A program made the translations under genes and the position numbers. Below the pieces are notes generated by a model. That model searched no databases and was not told where the DNA came from. It saw nothing but the letters and a program-made list of their open reading frames with translations. From NCBI GenBank assembly GCA_015039365.1, contig WION01000016.1:62001-126000 (forward strand): a stretch of DNA of 64,000 bases. The letters are read 5' to 3'. Below, one piece after another: positions 1 through 9,471 of the stretch. This DNA is from Amanita rubescens (Eukaryota > Basidiomycota > Agaricomycetes > Agaricales > Amanitaceae). Each line of letters starts with the position of its first letter. Within the stretch, counting starts at the first letter, position 1.

Positions 1-51
1 GTCCCACAAAAGAATCTCCGTTTGAGAGTTCACCGAAAGGTTTAACTTCAG

Positions 52-685
52 GCAGTCGCACAACATGTGGAAGCAGCTCTTGCCAAATTCCCTCCCTCCA
101 CCCGAGCAGAAACGGTAATATTATTTTCGGCACACTCGTTACCAATGTCTGTCGTAAATCGAGGAGATCCTTATGTATTGGAAGTTTCTGCTTCCGTCGC
201 CGCTGTAATGGAACGACTCGGCCATAGCAATCCTTACCGATTGGTATGGCAATCACAAGTCGGACCATCTGCCTGGATGGGCATGCAGACAGGGGAAGCA
301 ATCAAGGGCTTGGCGCGTCTCGGAAAAAAACAACTGGTCTTGGTACCCATTGCGTTCACCAGCGATCACATAGAGACATTATATGAATTGGACCTTGAGT
401 ACGCCAAGGAGGCCAGGGAGGCAAGTTTATTCCATGCCCAATCTGATCTGACTTGAGCAAATTTTTATTTAGCACGGCATTGAAGTTCACCGCGCAGAAT
501 CATTGAACGATTCACCTGTTTTTATACGCGCTCTAGCGGATATTGTGGCAAATCATCTCCGTGGGCACAGTGCCCGGGGAGAAAATGTCAGTGTACAACT
601 AAAACTTCGCTGCCCGGGTTGTACGAATGCCACGTGTGGTCAACAGAAAGTATGGTTCGAGCGAGGAGGACAGGAGCATTACTAG
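52..685 (+). CDS. HEM15: Ferrochelatase, 3' part (gene enters from the left edge)
   Basis: Ferrochelatase inserts Fe2+ into protoporphyrin IX, the last step of haem synthesis, in mitochondria. Visible exons are 52..420 and 473..685 (stop TAG/TGA region at 683-685), preceded by an intron ending at 51. The exon carries the catalytic-His motif FSAHSLPM, the substrate-pocket segment [11 protein letters not shown] and [11 protein letters not shown]. The last exon ends with [20 protein letters not shown], whose cysteines match the C-terminal [2Fe-2S] ligands of fungal and animal enzymes. The intron 421..472 has a GC donor (GCAAGT) instead of GT, and joining phase 0 to phase 0 restores the family sequence [19 protein letters not shown]. 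The N-terminal half and targeting peptide lie outside the window. Confidence 0.95.
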
Positions 686-848
686 ATGGATATAGAAAAA
701 CTGCAAGATGGCGGCAACCGGCCTGCAGCGCTGGTTCCTTGCTATCAGTAACTAAACAATAAACTTGGACAATAAACTTTATTACTTTAATTTCTAATTG
801 GACCTCTGCGTATAAAGCTCGGGGGCAAGGGGAATCCAAAGCCGCAAG
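686..848. other. Short intergenic spacer between HEM15 and ERG8
   Basis: 163 bp between the ferrochelatase stop and the phosphomevalonate kinase ATG. It holds 3'UTR-like AT-rich sequence (AATAAA-like string near 755-775) and presumably the ERG8 promoter. No ORF or RNA gene is recognisable. Confidence 0.5.
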
Positions 849-2748
849 ATGAACCATACTACCGTTGTGTCTTCCCCAGGGAAAGTCCTGATCGCAGGTG
901 GCTATCTTGTGCTTGACCCCACATATTCAGGCACAGTAGTTTCAACTTCCTCACGATTTTACACAACGGTTCAAGATAACCCATCGAAGTCACCCCATCG
1001 CATTTGTGTCCGGTCACCGCAGTTTCTCGATGCAAAATGGGAGTATACTGTGTCATTTGAGCCTGATCTGTCCGTAGAGCCTACCTCAGCATCGTTCGTG
1101 TATTTCTTTTCCTCGGATAATTGCCGATTCATCGATTTCATTGATCCAGAACGACTAAAAACAAATTCGTCCGTCTTGCTCTTCGCTATACATTATTGCT
1201 GGCTACTGAAGTTATTGGAACTTCATCGCTCAATGAAGCCCTTTCTGCCGGCTTGGACATTGCCGTTGTCGCAGACAATGATTTTTATTCCCAGAGTCAG
1301 AAGGTAAATTATGTTGCAAGTAATATCGTGGGCCCCGTTATTGATACTATCCAGCTCGCAGAGCTCAACTTGCCAAAGACAATGGCGTCTCTGGCGCGAC
1401 TACCTCATTTCATGCCGACGGGGGCAACTTTGACGGATGTACACAAGACGGGCCTTGGTTCTTCTGCCGCGCTCATTACTTCTCTAGTCTCTGCCCTTCT
1501 CCTTCATCTCCATGTTATATCTCAGACATCGTTTGGAGATTCCCAACCCCAATCTCCTAATGACGAGCCTTACAACGGAAACGAGGGAAAGAAGCTTGCT
1601 CACAATTTAGCTCAGTTTATACATTGTCTTGCGCAAGGCAAAATTGGAAGCGGTTTCGACATAGCGGCTGCTGTGTTTGGCAGTCAGATATATACGCGAT
1701 TTAACCCTGCAGCTATAAAGTCCTTCATGGAAGGAGACGTTGTGAGTATTCATTTCTATCACCAAGTTTTTCTTGTCATAGTTCCCTAGGCGATATCTAG
1801 GCCCTTGTTACCTGTCATCTCCCCACAGAATCGAGCATGGGATTGTCGCATTGAACCATTCGCGCTTCCTCCGTTTACGCGAATCATGTTAGCGGATGTT
1901 GCCGCAGGAAGCGATACTCCATCTCTCGCCGGGAAAGTGCTGAAATGGAGGAAGGAGTCTGAACAAGAAGGTCGGCTCATTATTGCTAAATATCTTTAGA
2001 CTTCCCTCATCCTACCGACGATCTAGCAAATGCACTGTGGAAATCGCTCGATCAGCTCAATCAATCACTTGGTCGAACCCTTCTGCAGCTAACTAAACTA
2101 CACGCAAGCGACCCTGAGAACTATGAGAGCGCGGTCAAATATATTTCATCGCTACAGCCTGTCCAGGTGGGACATTACGTGGTGTTTACGGCCCGGTTGA
2201 CTAACACGCTGCCATGACCAGTGGGAAGCGAATCCATGGCAGCCACCCAACGAGTTGCCGATTGTGGCGTCGTTCTACGAAGCACACAGAATCTCTCAGG
2301 TGGGGGTTATATGACAGTATTACGCACTCAGTTTAACTGTCTTGAAGGGTATTCGTGCCAAGATGAGGGAGATGGGGAACTTGGCCGGAGTGCCGATAGA
2401 ACCTTCGGAACAAACCAAATTACTCGACGCTTGTGTCTCCCAAGCAGGAGTTATCGGAGGGGGTGTACCCGGGGGTGAGACTCCCTGCACAACTGTCCAA
2501 CGCGCTTATGCTGTCTCTTTTTCTCAGCCGGTGGTTTCGACGCTATCTGGGTCTTAGTTTGCGATCCTGTTAATTGCTACCCGGACCAACGTCCTAGTGA
2601 ACGCGTCGAACGCTTGTGGAGCGTGTACAGTGACACCAACGTCTGTCCTTTAACGGCTGGTGAAAGTGCCGCGAAAGGCACACGCATAGAGTCTTTGGAT
2701 GACGTCCCTGGACTGAAAGAGGCCATTTCAGCGAGCAAAGGAATGTGA
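849..2748 (+). CDS. ERG8: Phosphomevalonate kinase (8 exons)
   Basis: Converts mevalonate-5-phosphate to the diphosphate in the mevalonate/ergosterol pathway. Exons: 849..1099, 1150..1303, 1355..1741, 1829..1970, 2027..2166, 2222..2299, 2348..2474, 2528..2748; all phases close, giving about 432 aa. The start ATG is followed by the GHMP N-terminal signature SSPGKVLIAGGYLVLDPTYSG. The ATP-binding GHMP motif KTGLGSSAALITSLVSA lies in exon 3, IGSGFDIAAAVFGS follows, and the C-terminal GHMP segment VIGGGVPG|AGGFDAIWVL is split by the last intron. The 51-nt intron 1304..1354 is a multiple of three and open in frame, so automatic gene callers could wrongly retain it. Length fits fungal ERG8. Confidence 0.93.
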
Positions 2749-2818
2749 TTAATGACTGATGTTAATGTACTATGGTGATAGTTACCCGCTTGAGTCCATG
2801 TTCAAACATATTCTGTGA

Positions 2819-4748
2819 CTATGTACATATTTTGACATCTCCATCTGGGGTCCAAGCCCTTCCAAGCGCAAGGAAAAGAGATATACACATGACAATTAGA
2901 CCAAATGCAGCGCAAACTACTGAAGGAAGTTTTGATCGGCTGTACCAAGGGTGTCGGCCGTTTGAGAGTTTGATGTAGCAAATTGCGGGAAAAATGAAAG
3001 CAAGCGTAGTTGCAGACGCGCCTCCTGTTATTTCTAGCATGACGCCGAGATCGCATGTGACCAGCGCCACTGCGGGGATGGTCAATGGAGCAAACGGCTA
3101 ATGGCATCGGTACACACCTAACATGGATGCAAAAAGGATGGTTGTAGTGAAAAATACATGTCGTTGTAGGTTGAATAGCTCGTGAGAGAAGAAATATTGT
3201 TCGATAACCTAGGATACCATTAGTTTGACGTCTGGATAAGACAAGACACAGTTACCTCTCTACACACGAAAAGTTCGAGGGGAAGGGTTGTGAACATATT
3301 AAGCCCAAAACAGAACCGTGCCACGTTGATAACGGTGTCATTCTAATACCAATGGTTTAGGTTGGGATATTCATTGAAAGAGATACATACACCGGGAAAG
3401 TTGTTGAGTATGTTGCCGTGCGTCTTGTCCGTGAACACCAAGTAAGCTGACACAGCTAATGTCATGCACGACACCAGGGAAATGAAAGTAGATATGTGTG
3501 TTACTTTGGCGAATCTATCTAATGTGGGGGTGCGCAGACTGCCATAAATCAGCAGAGAATTATGATGACACACTGTCACGGTTCAATTTAGAGGTTTATT
3601 ATTTCAGGACTTGGTGACATACCAAATGCAAAGCTGATGACACCAATAGCTTGAAATATGCCCGGCTCTATGATACTAAAGCGCTTTGAAGGATCACCCT
3701 TTAGTTCTGGTGGTACCTGCGGCCCTTCAACTAGGACTGAGACCACGATGATGACCATTCCGATGAGTGCTAGCGCAGATGCTCTAGAGAGCTTGTGAAT
3801 GTCGCGATATAGGGAAAGGGGGTACGAAACACAGATAGTGCATAATGCAATGATGACCTGTCTGTTCGCGAACAGTCGGAGGACAGGTTTCTCTGGCAGA
3901 GTGGGAAATATAGAACGGATAACATGCGGGATCGTGTCGCCGATAATGATCCCAAAAGCACACATGCCCCCAAATGCAAAGGCAAACTGGAAGAAAGATA
4001 CGGCTGCACGACCGCTGGGGCCAAAGCAATGGTCCATGATGCCGATGTATGTGTGTCTCCCGCTTAGTTTGGCATTGATGACTATCAGACGTATTGTCCA
4101 GTCTGTGACGCCGCAGAGAATGATGAGCAGCAAAAGACCTGTAACGAATCCAGCTTGACTGACAGCATACGGAAGACCTTCATAAAAATGAGCTTTCGTA
4201 TGTCGGGCATCAGATATAACAACTGACCAATGATCCCTGTACGAAGTGCTGAGAAAGACAGGAAAAAAAAGACCAAAAAAATAAGTTACGGACCAGCGCC
4301 AAGAATGGAGTTTGCCATGTTGGCAATAGAATCGACCAACCCTCCTCCTGCCGTCTGCTTTGCCAGAACGGAATCGAGGTCGGCGGATTCGAGATTGCCG
4401 GGTGAACTTAGCAGAAGTGGTCTGTCCAAACTTTGGCGCGCGACAGCGGAATCGAGCAGACCGACGAGGAGAGGCATGGACTGTTCACGGTGTCGTTGAG
4501 CATTGGGACTTGGGTCATCGAGATCGTCTGAATCGAGATCGTATTCTTCTGGGACGTGAGTTCATTGAAAGTAGGATGTGAGGAAGTAGCACGTACCTAC
4601 CTACTTCACGACTGGAAATGGTGGACCTTAAGGATGGACCGATGACCTGAACGTCTTCCCTGAATCTGACAGCATGACCTGTTCGTGGTGAGAGTATATC
4701 TTCGTCGTCGCTGAGGAGAGACTGGCTGGACTCGTTGTCCGTTGGCAT
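2819..4748 (-). CDS. Vacuolar amino-acid transporter, AVT (SLC38/AAAP) family, 8 exons
   Basis: Proton-coupled amino-acid permease of the AVT group, expected on vacuolar or endosomal membranes. Exons (transcript order): 4748..4601, 4548..4294, 4236..4228, 4177..3623, 3572..3391, 3342..3256, 3208..3118, 3069..2819. A short acidic N-terminus precedes the hallmark NSILGAG|IIG|LPYA, where the middle three residues come from a 9-nt exon. Multiple hydrophobic segments follow (for example LLLIILCGVTDWTIRLIVI and ALIGMVIIVVSVLV), consistent with about 11 TM helices. A second upstream in-frame Met exists (to 4811) but would run into the divergent lyase gene. Which AVT paralogue (AVT5/6/7-like) cannot be told by eye. 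Confidence 0.88.
4228..4236 (-). other. 9-nt microexon of the AVT transporter
   Basis: Exon 3 of the transporter is nine bases long, flanked by a 57-nt intron (4237..4293) and a 50-nt intron (4178..4227). With flanking split codons it encodes G-I-I-G, part of the invariant N-S-I-L-G-A-G-I-I-G-L-P-Y-A motif. Skipping it keeps the frame but deletes three residues of the motif. Confidence 0.85.
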
Positions 4749-4785
4749 GATGGAAGCGGTGAGAAATTGCGCAGTATTGGCTCCC

Positions 4786-6011
4786 ATGTTCCTCTCGCTA
4801 TTTGCGCTCACCGCGTTAGCAGTCGCTCAGCAAGTTCCTCCTGCCTCTGTCGCTTCCACCTACTCGCTCACTACCAGCACCGCATTCCCTTATCCCTCTG
4901 CAACACAATCAACGGATGACACTCAGTCATTTATCGTCTCCCAATGGTCTCTCAGCAAGGGCCGCATTCAAAACAACCCTCAGAACCTTGCTTTCATAGA
5001 CGACCCATTCCCCAATAATCCACCCCCAGTAACTGACTCTAGTAACTACACCGGTCCAGTGCTTCAAGTCACATACCCTCAGGGTTCCTACTCGGATGGC
5101 GCTGGAGGCACCGGTGGCGTTGGAGGCGCACAGTTTATTAACCTCTGGAATGCCTCCGATGGTTCATCATTTAATTCCATGCTCCTGTCTTACGAAGTAG
5201 CCTTTGACACCAATTTTAATTGGGTTCTGGGCGGGAAACTCCCCGGACTCAGAGGTGGCTTGGCCACTTCAGGGTGCAGCGGCGGAAGCCAGTCGGACGG
5301 TTCGTCTTGTTTCAGCTCCAGGGTTATGTGGAGGCAAAATGCCGCTGGCGAAGGTACGCACGCCATTCCTTCTCAAGGAGGTTGACAAACACGTACTAGT
5401 TTACGCATATATACCTACACCAAATGGACTGTGCAATGATAATAACATTATCTGCAATTCCGATTATGGGATTAGTATATCCAGAGGAAGTTTTACGTTT
5501 ACAACCGGACAATGGAATCGCATTACTATGCTCGTTCTACTTAATAATCCGCCGGACTTGGCCAATGGCAATATCCAGCTCTAGTACGTGCATCACATAT
5601 GTGCCATCAAATTGCTGATGCGATAGGGATTCAGTTTCAACGATGTACTAGCTATTAATCAAACTAATCTGCAGATCCGTTCCAATTCCTCGCTGGCGGC
5701 GAATGGAATGTACTTTTCGTAAGTATTTTACTTGTACGAATTGTGGCATGCCTGACATGTTTGATGCAGGACATTCTTTGGAGGTAAGATGATGCGCTGA
5801 GGTCATTTTTAAGTAAACTAAAGCATCAATAGGATCTGATTCAAGCTACGAGACGCCGGTGACTACATATACGTATTTCCGGAACCTTCAACTTTGGGGT
5901 GGATCTGCATCCTCTTCGCTATCTGGCGAACCAGTGACGAGCGGTGCCGTTAGACGCACACCCGGACTCTGGTTATTACTATTATTGATAACCCTTGTGT
6001 ACCTTATCTGA
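4786..6011 (+). CDS. Secreted polysaccharide lyase, PL14-like (alginate/glucuronan lyase fold), probable GPI anchor
   Basis: Exons: 4786..5353, 5400..5583, 5635..5718, 5770..5783, 5833..6011 (about 342 aa). The start at 4786 gives a clean signal peptide MFLSLFALTALAVAQQ. An in-frame ATG at 4747 would overlap the start of the divergent transporter. The body has the jelly-roll-lyase pattern typical of basidiomycete PL14 proteins: MLLSYEVAFDTNFNWVLGGK..LPGL, a small Cys/Gly/Ser-rich loop, YAYIPTP, the segment GQWNRITMLVLLN and YFRNLQLWGGS near the end. The C-terminus LWLLLLLITLVYLI preceded by small residues looks like a GPI-addition signal. Exon 4 is only 14 nt. Substrate (polyglucuronate, alginate or cell-wall glucan) is unknown; family membership is by recalled motif only. 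Confidence 0.78.
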
Positions 6012-6024
6012 CGTAATACACTAT

Positions 6025-7715
6025 ATGACTTTCTCGGGAGCCCTCGTACGCATTGTGCCGCTGGCTGTCCAAGATGGCATGCTGACAACCTAGAAGACAC
6101 TTACAGACTTGAATGACTTTATTACACCGTCGCAAGCATGTATCAAGCCAGTAGAACCGGCGAAAGTGGAGGTTGGCTCTGCAACTGTACGTTTTCCAGC
6201 CGTTGGCTTATATCTTATCGCGCTGAATTCCGTATACAGACGGAAATTGTCATAGATTCCAGCGGCTCATACTATGAAGTATCTTCGACGCAGCCACAAA
6301 AGAAATTGGAACAGGCTCAGATAAACTTAAATGATTGCCTTGCATGCAGGTGCGTGCCAGGTATCTAATATTTATATTTTCACATCTTAAAAAAAACCCG
6401 GTCTTTTCAGCGGTTGCATCACGTCTGCCGAGTCTGTGCTCATTACGTTACAGTCCCACATAGAAGTCTTGTCTTTTCTAGCCGACAACGAAAAGAGGGC
6501 GATACCGATCATATCCATTGCCCCTCAGTCGCTTGCGTCACTCGCTGCATCGCTCCCTGAACCAACAACAGTTCGTCAGGTTTTACACCGGATCCGTGCG
6601 TTTTGCACACAAGTTCTTGGATTTGTACATGTATTTGATACGACATTTGCACGACACGTTTCGTTAAAGGAACATGTCAAAGAGTTTGAAGAACGGAGGG
6701 CGCAAGGGAGCCTGCCTATGCTAGCGAGCGCATGCCCCGGTTGGATTTGTTATGCCGAAAAAGCGCATCCTGGAATGCTGCCGTTCATCGCCAAGACGAA
6801 GAGTCCACAACAGGTCATGGGGACGCTGGTGAAAAAGTGGCTCGGCGAAAAGTGGGGAAAGAAGTAAGTCTCCAATCAATCGTGTGCGGAGTAATTCTCA
6901 CAATCCCGACAAGGCCGAACGAAATCTATCATGTCACGGTCATGCCTTGTTACGACAAGAAGTTGGAAGCATCGCGGAAGGATTTCTTTGATGAGGAATA
7001 TTCGACGAGGGATGTTGATTGCGTTATCACCACGGGGGAGATGAATCTTGTTATGCAAGATAAGGGATGGGATTTGTCCGCATCCGTGGAGGACGAGGAG
7101 GAAGGAATCTTTCCAGAGCTGCTCCAACATGCAGGCTCATCTTCGGGGTCGTATCTACAAACGATCGTGGATCACATGGTTCAGACGTGGCCTGTGCCCG
7201 TTGAACATTCCACCAAGACGGTTCGAAACGCGGACTATGAAGAACACATCATAACGGAGGTTGAAGGTGGAAAAATCGTGTTCAAAGGGGCACGGTGTTA
7301 TGGGTTCAAGAATCTACAAAACGTGGTACGCAAAGTAGGGAAGGAGAAGGGTGTGCGGATTGGAAGTGGGGCAGCAGGCAGGCTTGCTAGTGCACGACGG
7401 ACGCGAAAGGTGGATGGGGAAGGTGACAGGGGTTATGATTATGTGGAAGTGATGGCGTGTCCCGGCGGTTGCGTCAATGGGGGCGGACAGCTACGGCCTG
7501 CAAATGAGGGAATTGAGAGCGAAAGCGATATGAGATGGGGAAACAGGGAATGGACGAGGAAGGTGGAAATGGGGTACTGGGAAGATGGAGGAACGGAGAG
7601 AGAGGATGGTCAGGCGGATGAACTAGCGATGGAAGTGATGAGACAAGGACTAGAGTTTCGGACAGAGTACAGAGCGGTAGAAAACTCGGTGGATGGATTG
7701 TCAGTGAGATGGTAA
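6025..7715 (+). CDS. NAR1: Cytosolic Fe-S cluster assembly factor NAR1 (iron-only hydrogenase-like)
   Basis: Component of the cytosolic iron-sulfur assembly (CIA) machinery. Exons: 6025..6045, 6094..6186, 6240..6349, 6411..6863, 6914..7715 (492 aa). Exon 1 encodes only MTFSGAL and is required to give the conserved opening ...GAL-x-TLTDLNDFITPSQAC. The N-terminal cluster Cys are ITPSQACIKP and NDCLACSGCITSAESV. The hydrogenase-like cluster ligands appear in ASACPGWICYAEK, VTVMPCYDKK and VMACPGGCVNGGGQ. The ATG is only 13 bp after the upstream lyase stop, and the stop (7713-7715) is 1 bp from the stop of the convergent gene. NAR1 is essential in yeast. Confidence 0.95.
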
Positions 7716-7716
7716 A

Positions 7717-8079
7717 TCAACGTTTGTTCTTAGCGCCATCTCCTTGGTACCACCATTGACACTCTGAGCAATAATCGGTAGTGCGGCGGGTGATTGTTTC
7801 GCTAAGGTCAGGGCCGTAGTACTATGTGGGGAATAAGTCATTAAGAGGGAAGGAGTAGGGGAGGGATGAACTCACACGTTTGCAATTTGGGCAATTTGGG
7901 CAGTTGGAAGGATGAGCTGTAGAGTAAATGCAATAGCGATTATCACAGTCTCGCTTGTCGTACTTGTTTGTCTAGAGATGGGGGTTTGAGCTGAGCTAGT
8001 ATAAGGTAAGATAGAAGAGACATACGATAACGTAGTGGCCACAGCCGTACTGAGTACCTTCCGTGTGTAACTGACACAT
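7717..8079 (-). CDS. Small conserved Cys-rich protein, 84 aa, function unknown
   Basis: Three exons: 8079..8026, 7971..7876, 7821..7717; phases 0/0 and all three introns have good GT/AG. The protein starts MCQLHTEGTQYGCGHYVI, followed by a segment with Cys in D-C-D and R-Y-C, then NCPNCPNCKR, and ends with a third cluster DYCSECQWWYQGDGAKNKR. The spacing C-x2-C-x2-C plus C-x2-C suggests a zinc-binding module. I recall similar short 'CGH...C...C' proteins of unknown function in Agaricomycetes. It is squeezed between NAR1 (stop 1 bp away) and TLG2 (start 33 bp away). The triple-exon coherence argues it is real despite its size. Confidence 0.72.
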
Positions 8080-8112
8080 GGAGACCTCGACGCCGACCTT
8101 CAATTCGCTCTC
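8080..8112. promoter_or_regulatory. 33-bp divergent start-to-start spacer (Cys-rich gene / TLG2)
   Basis: The two divergent ATG codons (8079 minus, 8113 plus) are separated by 33 bp. Both 5'UTRs and core promoters therefore must overlap the neighbour's transcribed region. No TATA box is visible in the spacer. Confidence 0.6.
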
Positions 8113-9256
8113 ATGACCACTCGTTCCCGTACCGGCCTTTTCCTCTCTTACCGCCACTCCGCACGTCCTCTTATTATTGATCATCACCTCACTCTTGACA
8201 TTACACCACCTTGGACCGCTATTGCAGACCGAGTCAACAACACAATTATCCATACCCACCAAAAGAGTATCCAAACCCCTTTCTCTCCTTCCTCCCTGAC
8301 TCTTCTCCCCAGTCGCCGCCCTCGACCGCCTTCACGCAAAACATCTACTCCCCGGCTTTTCGGACCGGTCCTTCGAGGAACATGAAATCGACACTCTCAC
8401 AACGGACATTACCCGCGTACGTCCACCCCTTTTCCCGCCATTCCTCCATTCATTCCAGTCTGTCTATAGGACTTTCGCAACTGTCACACCTTCATCCAGA
8501 AAATCCCTACTGCACAATCTCACGCCTTTCCCCCCTCCCATATCTCCACCCACGACCAACTCGCGGCCAAGAATGTCCAGCGTGCTCTTGCTGCCAAGGT
8601 CCAGGATCTCTCCGCCACCTTTCGCAAAAAGCAGCGCGTGTACATGGAGAGTACGTTTGAGCCTCTTGTCGTTGCTACCTCTTATTCATCCAACGTATAG
8701 AGCTCCAGGGTCATGCTATAAAAAACCAGGATCTGCTAGTAGCGTCTGGTGCAGTGTCTCTCAGAGGCACAGATGGTCTCGACGCCGTCGACGATGACAT
8801 CCAGGCAGCCGTATGTCTATCCTCTCTCTCCTGACCGCATCTCACTCTCCCCAGTCCCTAGCCTATGCCGACCCTTCGCTTGACTTTCGCGCGCGAAATC
8901 ATCAGCTTACCGAGATAGCCAATAACATAGCTGCGCTTGCAGAACTTTTCAAGGACCTATCCGCCCTTGTTATCGATCAAGGCACTCTTCTCGACAGCGT
9001 CGAGTATAATATCGAACAGACCGCCGTTCACATACAAGAATCCGTTATGGAGCTAGAGATGGCTACACGGTTCGTTTTTCTCGGCCCGTTTCTGTCTTCT
9101 TTTCATTAACTCTCTCCCAGCTATCAAAAGAACACCGGCAGAAGAAAATGCATCTTTCTTCTGCTACTTATTATATTTGGTCTCATTATCGTGCTCATTT
9201 TCAAGCCTAAACGGCATGCATTTCCGCCACCGCCACCGCCACCACCCTCCTCCTGA
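8113..9256 (+). CDS. TLG2: t-SNARE Tlg2 / syntaxin-16 (Qa-SNARE)
   Basis: Qa-SNARE of TGN/endosome fusion. Exons: 8113..8266, 8313..8416, 8470..8650, 8701..8810, 8855..9069, 9121..9256 (299 aa). The opening MTTRSRTGLFLSYRHSAR matches the N-peptide that binds Vps45/Sly1-type SM proteins. Habc-domain helices follow (DRLHAKHLLPGFSDRSFEEH, LAAKVQDLSATFRKKQRVYM). The SNARE motif runs from HQLTEIANNIAALAELFKDL through LVIDQGTLLDSVEYNIEQT with the central Gln (IDQG). A C-terminal TM anchor CIFLLLLIIFGLIIVLIF is followed by a short tail with eight consecutive prolines. The splice structure was fixed by keeping family motifs in frame. Confidence 0.93.
9226..9250 (+). repeat. CCGCCA-type microsatellite encoding a poly-proline tail
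   Basis: A short run of alternating CCG/CCA codons inside the last TLG2 exon encodes eight prolines immediately after the transmembrane anchor, ending Ser-Ser-stop. Confidence 0.8.
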
Positions 9257-9471
9257 CATCCGTTCATACCCACACAGACATCTCGTACTAATTTATTTAC
9301 ATCACGATATCCTACAAACTGCATCCTAATTTCTAATCTTTTTCTTCGGTTCGAGGGGTCATCTGAAGCTGCCAAGCTAGTCAACTACTGTCATCACATA
9401 GTTTGCACTCTTACTGTCACTGCTTCTCCAAATGCTTGGTCTGCGCTGTTCACTGCAATTTTAGATCAGTT

